DNA of 64,000 nt from Acanthosepion lycidas (Eukaryota; Mollusca; Cephalopoda; Sepiida; Sepiidae). The DNA is taken from contig OZ010603.1 of NCBI GenBank assembly GCA_963932145.1, positions 79,689,622 through 79,753,621 on the forward strand. The letters are read 5' to 3'. Under the pieces are notes generated by a model. The model had not been told where the DNA came from. It ran no database searches and worked only from the letters and a program-made list of their open reading frames with translations. Made by a program: the position numbers and the translations under genes. Shown piece after piece: positions 44,201-56,589 of this stretch; within the stretch, counting starts at the first letter, position 1; each line of letters begins with the position of its first letter.

Positions 44201-44614
44201 TGATATACCTTGTATATAAAATTTCAGACCAGTAGACAAAAATAAATAAATATACTGTTTAATAAATAAATGGAGTCTTTGCTCAAATATGAGTATCCAC
44301 TAAAAATAACGTTTAAGTAATAAAAAATCAGTTGGATTAATGAATAAAAAAAAAAAAATACATCCTTTTCTTACAAATATATATATATATATGTGTGTGT
44401 GCATGCACATGCATGCATCTGTTTTCTTGGCTGGGTAAATTGTCTAGTCAACCAAAACCACATCTTTTAAATGATAATACAAGGGAGGTAATTTTGTATC
44501 TAATATTTTATTGTCTTTAAGAATTTTTTTTTATGTAGTGTATTAACCTCTCTTTCTTTCTTTTTTTTTCTCTTTTTCTTTATTACTGTTCTTTTATCTT
44601 GTTACTATGTGCAG

Positions 44615-44636
44615 GAACCATGCTGATCTACGCTAG
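44615..44636 (+). other. Candidate microexon B (22 bp)
   Basis: The segment lies between TGTGCAG and GTAAAA. Its core (CTGATCTACGCT) matches microexon A (TTGGTCTATGCT) in 9 of 12 positions, all differences being transitions. It would read T-M-L-I-Y-A in phase 1. Its length is not a multiple of three, so it could not be a simple cassette in the same frame. Weak evidence. Confidence 0.12.
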
Positions 44637-45822
44637 GTAAAAAAAAAACAAAAGAAACACCATGGCATGAATTTAGCCAGAAATGTTTTATTGTAGGACT
44701 TCCACAGAAACGTGATACCTAATTTTAAAAATGATTTTTCTAAAAATGAAAAATCTTCTGTATTTAAAAAAATTAATTTAAATTGTTAAAATTGCTGGTT
44801 TTAGCACCATTTTTTAATTTTTTTTTATTAAAAAAAATCTTTCAAAAAGGAAATATACTTTCCTGAAACTTTATTTAAAGAATATTAGCTGATTTAAAGT
44901 GACCCAAATACTACTTTAAATTTAAAATCTCGCGGAAATGCATTTTTTTAATGCAGCTGTAGCTGTTATTTAAGGTGCTGACAGCTTGACTGACAGATGG
45001 AAGTTTATCTAATTTTTTTTCTATGATGATACCCATCTGTAAAAAATTACTTGAGGTACATAATGTGAGTGCCTTTTTTATATAATTTTTTAATGTCCCA
45101 ATCATAAAAATTTAGGAAAATATTCTCTGTAATCTAATGTTTTATTAAGGTTTAGATACTTTGACTGAGTTTATATGCATACAAGAAAATATTCAAAATC
45201 CTTTTTATAGGCAGTAAATTGTAATAAGCTTTTCCATTTATAAATATCACCTAATTTGAACAAATGAAAAAAGAATTTTAAGATTTAAAGCTTTATAAGT
45301 TATAATTTTAAAAAAAAAATTTATAAAACTTCATTCTTCATTGAAATATTTTTCTTAAAAGAATAGTGTCCATAATTTATCTTTTTCATAAAAGTAAAAG
45401 CTTTTTTAATTAAATAATACCTGTTTTGCAAAAAGAAATTGATGATTTAAAATCTCCAAGGCATTCTGATTTTAACTAATATAAACATTGAGCGGATCCA
45501 AATTTCATAAAATTAAGAGTAGACCCCCGCCAAATTTTCTTACCAAAATTAAAAAAAATTAAAAATTCTAAAATAATTTTATTTTTGAATAAGTACTGAA
45601 GGTTTCTTTGAAATCCAACAATTTGATTTTTGCACAACTTTTCAAATCAGTGTTTTTTCAGTGTAAAGAACCCCCCCCCTCCCACCAAGAAACGCCAAAA
45701 TTTCTTTTGGTCCACCACCACAGTGAGGCAAAAACAAAATTTTTTTTTTTTTTAAACCAAAATATTTAATGCTTTAAAAAGGATCAAGATTTAATAATCC
45801 AATCCCTTGGTCTTTCCAGGTA

Positions 45823-45960
45823 CAGTTTAACCCGGATATAAGAGAAATTTTCTCTGGTCCCAAATTAGAGCCTGTGTTAATGTATACAAAATAGACCAAA
45901 CCCGGATATAAGAGACTTCTTCTCTGGTCCGGACAACTCTCTTATATCTGGGTTACACTG
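45823..45960 (-). mobile_element. pogo/Tigger-like MITE, copy 2
   Basis: 138 bp, TA duplications at 45821-45822 and 45961-45962. It is the reverse complement of 42204-42341 with few differences. The two copies are 3.5 kb apart. Confidence 0.85.
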
Positions 45961-46736
45961 TAATAAGATTTTGATGAAATTCAAGAAAAATATCCAACAA
46001 AAATAATATAAGGCTAATAATATTTATTGTATATGTAGTTGGCCTTTTGACCAACTGGAAGCATGATGAAAAATGTTAAAAATTGGAATTTTTGGATACA
46101 CTCATGTCATTTCTCAAGAAATTAAAAAAAAAAAAAAATGAAGGGTGGCTTTTTGGTGGATTGGGAGGGTATCTTTTAGTTTTCTTTTTTCAAAAGTCCC
46201 ACTTTATTTATTTTTTTTATTTTATTTTTTTTTTTTTATATTATTGAAAAATGATAAGTGTCTGAAAATTACGATTTTTAACATTTTTAAATTTACTTGT
46301 CTCATTATCTTTTTATCTCTACCTACTATATAACAAGCATACGTGGACAATATTTCTTTACTATAATATATACAATTCTCCCTTGAAGTTTGCGGATGAT
46401 TTGTACATAAAATAACCTGGAACTCTGAATCCCAAAACACGCTAGCATTCAAAAAAAAAAAAAAAAAAAAAAAATTCGAAGACCAGATAAAGGGAGACCA
46501 CTCACTATAAATAAATCCTCGCCACCCCCGTACGATTTCCTTTTTTTTTTTTTTTTTTTAATATTTGTTGAATATAAAGAAATATAAATAAAAAAAAAAT
46601 AAAAAAAATCATAGAAAATTATAGACCCACCCTCAAGTTTCTCTGAGTTTTGTTGGCATACTTACAAGAAAACAATGGCATATGAGAGAAAATGAGATTA
46701 AAAAAAAATGTTAAATGTTTTGAAAATCAATACAGA

Positions 46737-47389
46737 TTAGGTGATTGACATCTAGATGATTATTTGATATTAGGTGATTGACATCTAGATGATTATTTGA
46801 TATTAGGTGATTGACATCTAGATGATTATTTGATATTAGGTGATTGACATCTAGATGATTATTTGATATTAGGTGATTGACATCTAGATGATTATTTGAT
46901 ATTAGGTGATTGACATCTAGATGATTATTTGATATTAGGTGATTGACATCTAGATGATTATTTGATATTAGGTGATTGACATCTAGATGATTATTTGATA
47001 TTAGGTGATTGACATCTAGATGATTATTTGATATTAGGTGATTGACATCTAGATGATTATTTGATATTAGGTGATTGACATCTAGATGATTATTTGATAT
47101 TAGGTGATTGACATCTAGATGATTATTTGATATTAGGTGATTGACATCTAGATGATTATTTGATATTAGGTGATTGACATCTAGATGATTATTTGATATT
47201 AGGTGATTGACATCTAGATGATTATTTGATATTAGGTGATTGACATCTAGATGATTATTTGATATTAGGTGATTGACATCTAGATGATTATTTGATATTA
47301 GGTGATTGACATCTAGATGATTATTTGATATTAGGTGATTGACATCTAGATGATTATTTGATATTAGGTGATTGACATCTAGATGATTA
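46737..47389. repeat. 33-bp minisatellite, 19 full units plus 26 bases, essentially identical
   Basis: The unit starts TTAGGTGATTGACATCTAGA and has a central palindrome CATCTAGATG. Units begin every 33 bases from 46737 to 47364 with no change that I can see. Because 33 is a multiple of three and the minus frame has no stop, it gives a 230-residue frame of repeated HLDVNHLISNN, which I do not regard as a gene. Confidence 0.97.
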
Positions 47390-47859
47390 ATTGGCTGGCT
47401 CATATTTCATTGTACCAAATAAATATTTTCCATGTTTGAAATCATTTTGATAAAAATACTCAAATATAAAGTTATGTGAAATGCAATCCATATGTTTCTG
47501 TTGAAATTAAATCTTTCATTTTTAATTCTTATATAAATGAGTTTATGTGAGAACAAATGTATGTAAAAACAAATCTGTGTTCCCTGCTTTAGTGATTATT
47601 ACAGAAAATATCTTATACTAAATTCTTATTCAAAACCAAAAACCAGAATTAAAATAAAGTTGCAGTTTATCTGATCCTGAGATTCTACACATTTTTGTAC
47701 ATTTTGGCTTGATTTCTGGTTTTCCTCTTTTTCTTCAAATGTTGCCACACAAATAGAAAGAAATAGAATTCATAAAATTTATATATGAAACTCTTATACC
47801 TATTCATGGGTTGAAGGCAGTGCAATAATCAAGAACTTGATATTTATGTTTAAAAATAA

Positions 47860-48290
47860 TTTATCTTTAACCATGTCTAACCAAATAGAAATAAGTGCAA
47901 AAATTTTCCTATTTTAATTTTCTGTTTGAATCTTTATTTTTAAGTTAATGATTGGATAAGCTCATGGTGAGTTCTACAACAATAGAATATAGAAATTCCC
48001 CTAACGCATCATTAAATATTTGAGCTCAACAAGATATTGCAATCAAAATATGAATGCCGGTCATTATTTTAAGAAGTAAATGAAAAGATATGAAATTGAC
48101 TACTTTTTTCCATCTCCCTCAAACAGCTGTTAAACACTTCTTTTTCCTTTTTGTTCATTCATTTTCTTACTGAAACCAAGTAGCAAATCTGATTGGTTGT
48201 TTTCGTCTTTTTATTTGATCAAAATGAATAGTCCATTATTTATGTGGTATTAGCAGAGTGTAATAAGCAGAATTATAAGATAGTTTAAGT
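47860..48290 (+). repeat. Interspersed repeat, copy 2
   Basis: Same orientation and block order as 6610-7050 with moderate divergence and small indels. No coding content. Confidence 0.6.
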
Positions 48291-49839
48291 TAATTTTTTA
48301 TTTTATATGCTTTTATTAAACTCTTTAGAATGAATTTTATTTTTTTTTATACATTACTAAGGTTTAGAATAAATCTTTAAGAATGAAAAATCTTTCTTGA
48401 AGCTTTTATTTTGGTTTTACTCTCAAGATAATAGATTAAATTTAATATTTCCAATAAGCAAAATACTTTGCAAAAACAAATTTAAATTGGAAAGATTTTT
48501 TTTGCATGTATAAAAAAGAAATTCGTGAATTAAACAAACGAATTAGAATTTCAATAGAAAAATGCAATTAAAAAAGGTAATGATGTGACAGGCAAAATGT
48601 TTATTTATTCAGTTTCCATCTCGTGACTTTTTTTTTTTTAGTGCATGCTGGGAAAAGATGTATTTAAAATTAAATAAACAAATGAATTAGATATGATTGC
48701 AAGTAAAATTTTCAGATTTATTAATCATAAAAAATGCGCTTAAATAATTTTGCAAATTTTTTTCTCCCTTCATTTTGAAGAGTCAGTGGGAGTAGCTTCC
48801 CTTTAATTCGTAAACTATGTCCATCACGAATAACTGAATTCAAATATGTGAGAGAGAGCAAGCAAACGAGCTAGTAAATAAGGAAAATTAAATAATAGTT
48901 AAGTGCAGACATATAAATTTAAGTATTATTAAAATATATATACCTCCAAAGATTCACTTCTTTTAGTCCTTTTCAGAATCTTTGAAATTTTGGTTACAAT
49001 TTTTTTTTCTTCTCAGTAAGTGACCATAAATTAGAATAAGAAATTTTAGCATCTTTTTGTGTTGACTTATTTGCAAACGAATGAAATTACTTTAGAAAAG
49101 TTTTTTTTTATAGAAAATCTTGATAAAGATTTTTTTTTTTATACATCTGTTACCCTCTCCACTTAATTAATTTTATGAAATTTTGAGAAATTCGTTTTTG
49201 TACCTCTTAATGCTTATATTAGTTATAAACTGAAAAATTTAAATCTTCAATTTTTTTTCTGTAAAACAGGATTCCTATTTAGCAAAAATTTGTTATTAAT
49301 CATGAAATCAAAAATGCAATAAAACTAAGACATTATTTATCTTATTCTTGAAAGCAATTAAAGGTTTAGCAAAGCTTTTAATTGTTTTCATGAATAAGAT
49401 ATATCAAAAGACAAGAAAAAAATGTAATAAGGAAACAAATTTTTGATGAATTTTTACAATTTTAAAAAATTGTTTTCACTTTTTATAAATTTTAATTATA
49501 ATTTATAAAGTTTTAAATCTTAAAATTCTTCTGTGTTAATTTGTAGCAATTGGGTGATATTTTTATTAAGTTTGTTTTTTTTGTGTTTTATGGCATATCA
49601 ACCACTGTGGGTTATTCAATGCCAAATCCAGTTTATATGAATATTAAATGCCTATTTTGTCCTTGCAACATTATTGTTTCCAAAAAAACGTATAGCTGGC
49701 AACATTATTGTTTCAAAAAGGTATAGCTGGCAACAATTTTTACTAAGTAAAAACTATATAAATGAAGTCTTAGTGCAGTTCACTGACCCCCTTCATATTT
49801 TAAAGAATTTTTGTATGTATAAATAAGTCGATTTTATTT

Positions 49840-49874
<35 letters not shown>

Positions 49875-50370
49875 TAAATACAGATGACCCTACACAGCAT
49901 TATTAGAAAATAAAAGTGATAACTATAGTAAATTTGAAGTCAAAAACATTAGACTGCAGAGAATTTAAGATTACTTGTTAGTTTATACCAAAAAGGTGCA
50001 CACATTATACTTGTCAAGTAATTTTTACAGATATGACACTCCTCCCTCCCCAAAAGTTTTCAAACATTAATCTGTGGAGATAGTTATCAACACCTCATAA
50101 AAGCACCCATCTCTTAAAAAAAAAAAAAAAAAAAAAATGGCTTTCTTTAAATTTCCTGAAATAAAATTTCAGAAAAATATATTTTACTTTTGAAAGACAT
50201 TTTAATAAAGAGAATGGCTGTACTGAGAATTGCAAATATGTCAAAAATTAGCTATTTTTAGCATTTAAAAAAATTCTTTATTATACAACAATAAAAAAAA
50301 CAAAAAAAACCCAAAATTTCCAATCAATTTTTTAGTTCATTTTGAAGTACAACATAGTCACTTTTCTTTG

Positions 50371-50420
<50 letters not shown>

Positions 50421-50423
50421 CAT

Positions 50424-50753
50424 TTAAGCTAGCTCCTGCAGAGGGATCTTGATTGGGCCTTCAGCTTGTTCAGGAGTTTGGGAGTCCCTAAGTCTTTTCC
50501 TATTCTCAGTATTGGAAGCTCTCCTGGCTGCCATTTGATCTGAATTTTCATTTGTACGGCACTTTTTTTTCCTCAGTTCAATTTGGTCCTCTGTTGATGG
50601 AGATTTGTTTTTGCGAGGGATACTGCTGCCATATATGTTAGGCAATAAACTAAAGAAGGAGTTGATTGCTGTATTTAAGTATGTACGCATGTCCTTACTT
50701 TCCGTACAATCAATTATTTTTGTTTCATGGGTGAATTTTTCTGGAATTCGCAA
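50424..50753 (-). CDS. Unrecognised basic open frame, possibly transposon-derived
   Basis: The minus-strand frame has no ATG until residue 22 (MRTYLNTAINSF) and ends with LQELA at 50424. It is rich in charged residues (RKKKCRTNENSDQ, RRASNTENRKRLRDSQTPEQ), with a possible nuclear localisation signal. The RRA.NTE.RKRLRDSQTPEQA text recalls the R/E-rich N-terminal repeats of animal Helitron/PIF1-like helicase proteins, but this is memory of a style, not a match. A (TA)n tract directly follows the stop. It could be one exon of something larger or a relic. Confidence 0.3.
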   Translation of the reverse strand: MRIPEKFTHETKIIDCTESKDMRTYLNTAINSFFSLLPNIYGSSIPRKNKSPSTEDQIELRKKKCRTNENSDQMAARRASNTENRKRLRDSQTPEQAEGPIKIPLQELA

Positions 50754-51144
50754 TTGATCTCGATTATTCCCAAATTATTTCGGTTATAAAAATTTTTATT
50801 GTACAAAAACAAATTTATCTCAAAAAATCGCCAAAAACAATCACAGTAATGAAACTTTAGGAATATAAAATTTCGGGTGACATACTCTATTGAAAGTTCA
50901 GGAGTTGTGTCCCTTTAATTGTTTTTATCACTAGAAGCCAAGAATCTAAGATGGTGAAATCCGAAAACAATTGCAGTAATAAAACTTAGGAATCTAAAAT
51001 TTGGGGATTGCAGTTGTGGATCTGGTCAAGAAAGTTTTTAATTTGGTCACTGAGTCATCCTGATTCCAAAATGGCATGATATGTTAGGCTCTAGCCTCTA
51101 GAATTAAAATTGGAAAAATTGTGACACTTGCATGGACCCCCCCC

Positions 51145-51191
<47 letters not shown>

Positions 51192-51588
51192 TGGCAAATA
51201 TATTTGGTCATCAGTGTTTGTTGGGTTCATTACAATCTTTAACAAAATATTCTATTGATATCACTTAGATGCTAAAATGATTTATTTACTCTAAAATAGA
51301 TAATTTTTTTTTTTTCAAATATCTGCACATAAAATTAAGAAAAAAAAAAACAAAAAAAAGAAAAAAAACATTTTGGTATTTTAATAGTAATAATTCTATT
51401 AAAATAAACATTTGTTTTTAAAAAAATTTCCAGACATGTAAGAAAATAGTGAGGACAATGCCTTTGATATGGTTGTCTGTTTATTGTCCCATTTCCATTT
51501 TTTATTGTTTTTATAGCCTGATTATCAAGTCACTGATGGTAGAGATAGGAATAATGACTGATATCATCTTTCCTCAACACTACCTCAG

Positions 51589-51876
51589 TTACAACCCTCC
51601 AGTCAAGTTAAGAAACTTTCTTTTGAATTTTGCAGATTGTACTTGCCACTGAGATATATCTATTCCTATTGTTAGGTTATTATAGCTTATTTGGCATAAC
51701 ATTGTTGGTTCCATGATTTGTTTTGTTACTGACACATCAAAAGTGTCATAAAGCATTTTAATAGATTCTTCACGTCTTTCATCAGTTAATCTTTTCTTCA
51801 GTTGATTTTGGTGCCTTTTATATTGGAATTTTTTTTCTTTCACCATGTAGACCAGTTTTCTGATTCTAGATGCCAT
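51589..51876 (-). CDS. Unrecognised open frame
   Basis: 95 residues from an ATG at 51876, Lys/Arg-rich in the first half (RKLVYMVKEKKFQYKRHQ, LKKRLTDERREESIK) with a predicted helical character, then less charged. No family recognised. It lies downstream, on the same strand, of the gag fossil at 51970-52340, so it may belong to a repeat. Confidence 0.25.
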   Translation of the reverse strand: MASRIRKLVYMVKEKKFQYKRHQNQLKKRLTDERREESIKMLYDTFDVSVTKQIMEPTMLCQISYNNLTIGIDISQWQVQSAKFKRKFLNLTGGL

Positions 51877-51969
51877 TTCCTCATGTTTCCTTTCAATCCT
51901 TGTTTGCTCTAAAGAATATTTTATTGCCCACCTTGAAAGTATTAGTGTTGCTTTTATTTATCATTTGAT

Positions 51970-52340
51970 TTTCAACTTAGCAATGTCTTTCCCCAAGATG
52001 TAATTTTCCACATCTGAAAAAGGTTTCATATTCCTTTTTTGTGCATTTTTTGTTGGTTTTTACCAATGCACATTCTTTATTCTGAAGTTTTTCAGCATCA
52101 TGCTTCAGACTTGTCATTGTTTGACAATTGTTCACTATTTTCTGTAGTGTTATGTTCAATATTTGCTAACATTTTTATTCATAACTTCAGCATCTTTTTC
52201 CGCTGTTAGACCTTTGCATGAAAATTAATTCCTTGAACATATCTGGAGTCATTTCCTTCAGTTTAAATTGTTCGCATCCTCTGTTAACGGTACCCACATA
52301 TGTGACAAAATCTTCATACTCTTTCCTCTTTTTTGGCTAA
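51970..52340 (-). mobile_element. Ty3/Gypsy retroelement gag fragment (fossil)
   Basis: The minus strand keeps recognisable gag text of the Ty3/Gypsy type common in molluscs, including a zinc-knuckle-like Cys/His segment near 51980-52030. No protease, reverse transcriptase or integrase part and no flanking LTRs were found. It is broken in several places and looks old. Confidence 0.6.
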
Positions 52341-52524
52341 ATTCATATGCCGTGAGAAGAGAGCACTTGTCACTAAAAATTTTTGGCAGAATGTGTACTG
52401 TCTTCAAACACTATTTCACCTGGTTTTCTTGGTAGAATATAATTGCAGTACTTTTCATACTCTATTGGAACTATTATTCTTAACAACAAGGTTTTTCTTC
52501 CTTCCAGCTATTGTATTACTAAGA

Positions 52525-52580
52525 AAAATATTTTCTGGCTTTAAATAACCTGCAATGGGTTAAGTCATAAAATTTTTTTG
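52525..52580 (+). mobile_element. SINE tail fragment
   Basis: CTGGCTTTAAATAACCTGCAA, GGGTTAAGTCATAAA and a T-run match the 3' tail of the SINE at 5197-5589. Confidence 0.5.
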
Positions 52581-54127
52581 AATAAACTAACATAACAATG
52601 TTCATTGCAAAAGACAAAGGACTGACAAAGAATCTAAACAACTGACCCCAAAAATCTAATGGTGGTGGGATTATTTGAGTATTGTTCTTTTGGAGTTCTT
52701 AACCATTTTTTTTTTTTTTTTTTCCATGCTAATTTCTTTCTAGAGTTGTTCCCCCTGCCATTGCATTTGTTTATTATTTATTTTGAGGGTGCAAAATCAT
52801 GAACGCCTACTGTTTTAAAATTGTTATAACTTTTTTTTTTTTTTTTTTTTTTTTTGTACTTTGCATATAGATTTTAATTTTTGTACACTAATAAAACAAT
52901 GATTGAGTAATATTTTGATGTTGAAAACAAAACAAGTTGAAGCATGAAATAAAAAAAACAAATATGCTAAAAAAAAAATATATATAAATAATTCAATGTA
53001 CTTTAACTTTTATTACTCATTGTGGGGTTCTGGGAGTGCAGTAAGAAGCGAAATTGCTAAGAAGGACTTTTATTTCGTCAAAAAAGTGACATATTTCCTT
53101 GTTTACATACGAGCATTTCCTCTTTCACCTGACTCATATTTGTCTTGTTGATATGTTCGCGTTGATGAATAAAGTTATTTTGTTGTTTATAAATAGACAA
53201 AATAATTTACTTTTAGAAAGACCATCAGGTATATTGATGGTCACCAGTAGCTTCCATAAAATTAATCAGGCATGGATGATAGTAGCTGCTAGTGGTCATC
53301 ACAGCTTAAAATACTGGAAATGATAGTTAAGTGTTTATTTATGGCAACAGTCTTTAGGTGATAGAATGTGCCTAGAGCAGCAAAGGGAGACAATTCTACA
53401 ATTTTCACCTGCAGGTTAAAATGCAATGAAGCATTAAATGCACATTTGTGTGCCCAGCATCTGTAACTTGTCACTTCAATGACAATGCAAGGCTGCATCC
53501 AGCAAGAATAACATAGTAAAAGTCTTTGGTAACTCTGTTTACCTGTTTAATCCCACTGGCCATATTCACCTGATCTTGTACCTGTTGATTATTACCTTTC
53601 TTTTGATAGCTTCAAAGCCTGTATAATTATTTCTTTTTTGAAGAGCTACCTGATAAGTGACAAGTTATTGCAAAAAAAAAAAAAAAAAAAAAAGAATAGA
53701 AATGGACTGGATGTTTAACATTTTGGGTGTTTCTTGTAATTTCCATTTCAAAACTTTCAAAAATTTTTTCAAGGAATGGTGCTAACTAGACATACCTGGG
53801 AATCCATTTTAAGGTGTTAATTAATCTATCATACTTTTCTGTTTGATATGACTTTATTAGATTTCTATATAGTAATAAACTATGAAATAAAATCAAAATA
53901 TTGTCTTTCATTAAGAATGAAGAGAGAAACAGATATTGTCAATATATCAAATACTAATTGTAAACAATTATCAACACCTGTCTCTGTTTCATATAAGAGG
54001 TCTTTTAAGCTGAGTGAAAATTTCTGAAAACATTTGTGTATAATACAACTTTCCCTCCTCCCCCACTTTCTTTTAATTTCTGTCCAAAATTTCTTGTATT
54101 AGTCACAAGAAAATACTGTATACAATA

Positions 54128-55300
54128 GGCCAAAAGTTTGAGGCAACCATCTGGATTTTTTAAGAAGCGCTTAAAAATTGCTATTTTTTTTTTTTTTTTT
54201 TTTTTTCAGTACTAATTCAAATTCTCTTCATATTAGAAGGCCTTTCTCTTCATATTAGAAGGCCTTTCTCTTCATATTAGAAGGCCTTTCTCTTCATATT
54301 AGAAGGCCTTTCTCTTCATATTAGAAGGCCTTTCTCTTCATATTAGAAGGCCTTTCTCTTCATATTAGAAGGCCTTTCTCTTCATATTAGAAGGCCTTTC
54401 TCTTCATATTAGAAGGCCTTTCTCTTCATATTAGAAGGCCTTTCTCTTCATATTAGAAGGCCTTTCTCTTCATATTAGAAGGCCTTTCTCTTCATATTAG
54501 AAGGCCTTTCTCTTCATATTAGAAGGCCTTTCTCTTCATATTAGAAGGCCTTTCTCTTCATATTAGAAGGCCTTTCTCTTCATATTAGAAGGCCTTTCTC
54601 TTCATATTAGAAGGCCTTTCTCTTCATATTAGAAGGCCTTTCTCTTCATATTAGAAGGCCTTTCTCTTCATATTAGAAGGCCTTTCTCTTCATATTAGAA
54701 GGCCTTTCTCTTCATATTAGAAGGCCTTTCTCTTCATATTAGAAGGCCTTTCTCTTCATATTAGAAGGCCTTTCTCTTCATATTAGAAGGCCTTTCTCTT
54801 CATATTAGAAGGCCTTTCTCTTCATATTAGAAGGCCTTTCTCTTCATATTAGAAGGCCTTTCTCTTCATATTAGAAGGCCTTTCTCTTCATATTAGAAGG
54901 CCTTTCTCTTCATATTAGAAGGCCTTTCTCTTCATATTAGAAGGCCTTTCTCTTCATATTAGAAGGCCTTTCTCTTCATATTAGAAGGCCTTTCTCTTCA
55001 TATTAGAAGGCCTTTCTCTTCTTGATGGGTTTTATCATTCATCAATAATAGTAGATTATTGATAAAGTTTCTTTTAAAATTTGGGCTCTTTTTGCCTAAT
55101 CATCTTTGATAATGGTAATCTTAAGGTTTTCAAGTGTAAAATTTTTTTTCTTTAAAAAATCAAAAAATGAATGCCATGCACTGATTGGTTAAATCTGGCT
55201 TACTTTGATCATTCCACTACAGGGAACTTCAGTGATCACAGGAGAAATTAAACCAAAAGATATGAAAATTAAATATAAAGGGTGACCCAAAAATTTTAAG
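54128..55300. mobile_element. Tc1/mariner-like MITE expanded by an internal minisatellite
   Basis: The left end GGCCAAAAGTTTGAGGCAACC matches the MITEs at 34376 and 61966. A candidate right end at 55281-55300 (complement CTTAAAATTTTTGGGTCACCC) matches their other end. Between them lies the 792-bp 22-bp array. Without the array the element would be about 380 bp, close to its relatives. Confidence 0.5.
54227..55018. repeat. 22-bp minisatellite, 36 perfect units
   Basis: The unit TTCATATTAGAAGGCCTTTC plus TC repeats from 54227 to 55018 (792 bases = 36 x 22) with no variant seen. Each unit has the 8-bp palindrome AAGGCCTT. Not a multiple of three, so no frame runs through. Confidence 0.97.
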
Positions 55301-55674
55301 GTGTTCATGGATTTTATTTACAATCTGATATAAATTATTACTTTTTATTAATCTTACATTCAGTGTGTGCTTGAGTAGATTTGCTGTTTTGTTTGTTTTT
55401 TTTTTTTTTTTTTTTTGTTTTTTCAACTGTAAATTTGTGTCTACCAACTTGCACTTGCATTTTGAACATGACCCCCCCCCTGCCCCAATAGATGGGGAAA
55501 ACATGCTTTAGTCTGCTCAAGCATGTGAAGCTTTCACAGTCAAGCAAGGAATTTTTTTTTTTTTTTTAATATCTGAAACCCAGTCAAAATAATTTCTGAG
55601 GAATTAATGGATTTTATTTTAAATTTAATGATATTTAGTGAATGGATGTCAAGACGAATAAATTCTATTGCCTG

Positions 55675-55830
55675 GTTCCCATTCCATGCTGGTCTTTTGA
55701 ACAGGAATAGACATCTGTTTCCTTTTTGCATCTTCTCATTTTCTTTTTACTCTCAGTAGGCCCTTGTATCTTAGTGGCATTATTGCCTTACTTGGAGTGA
55801 ATTGATTAAAAAAAACAATATTTTATTTCA
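55675..55830 (+). mobile_element. LINE 3' untranslated tail
   Basis: GAACAGGAATAGACATCTG, TATCTTAGTGGCATTATTGCC and TGAATTGATTAAAAAAAA match 10600-10770. Confidence 0.55.
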
Positions 55831-55879
55831 CTAAATGTTACTTTTAGGGGGATATTTTTTTTTATTTTACTATTCTTCA

Positions 55880-56015
55880 CCTAATACAAGGCCCAAGAGC
55901 CACTTGAAGTAGAATGAAGTTGTAAGGGTATACAGGGGGTATGCAAAAGTTGCATATTATGAGGATATGTAGGATAGATAATGGCTGATCCTTGATTTGA
56001 AGAGATCATGATTAT
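55880..56015 (+). repeat. Interspersed repeat, copy 3
   Basis: Starts TACAAGGCCCAAGAGCCACTT and contains GATAATGGCTGATCCTTGATT, matching GATAATGGTTAACTCTAGACT of copy 1. No microsatellite directly upstream. Confidence 0.5.
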
Positions 56016-56589
56016 AGTCCATATTGACTTTATTTTTGTATCTGAAATGTAAAAGTAATTTCCAAGAAATTAATGGATTGTATTTCTATGACATTATTTC
56101 TTATTACTTTTTGGATTAGGGATCTCTTATTTTAAAATATAAATTTATGTTTTTTAAAAGAAAAAAGACATTTAGTTACACATTTCCACTAAATGTTTAA
56201 AGTTGTGTGTGTGGGATGTCCAAAATTTGCTATATTTCTGAGTGGGTGTGGAAGAGTACTCAATAGATACACCATTTATAGTTACAATGTTGATTTAGGA
56301 ATCTGTTCAGCTAAATAGTAATTTTAAGACTATCACAAAACAGTCTGTTTAATTTCAGTTGACATAGTATGTTTAATTTTTAATTGTATTTCCAATTATT
56401 GAATAACAGGGATTGGTTAGTAAGCGACTAGCTCTCCATATATATTTGTGCAGCAATTTCTCTCTACTATACATTTCAAAATATGTAGGGTACTGGGTCT
56501 CTTCATTTTACAGTTTAAATGGCTAAATGTAACCAACTTCTATGCTAACAGTTTTGTTGCAATTCTTGCTTGTGGAAGTCTATTCTGGG

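Noticed and set aside
46737-47389. CRISPR-like array
   Set aside because: Units are contiguous with no spacers, and this is animal DNA. The 22-bp array at 54227 is rejected for the same reason.
46711-47403. 230-residue frame of repeated HLDVNHLISNN
   Set aside because: It is a perfect 33-bp minisatellite with a unit divisible by three. There is no signal peptide, no unique domain and no splice context.
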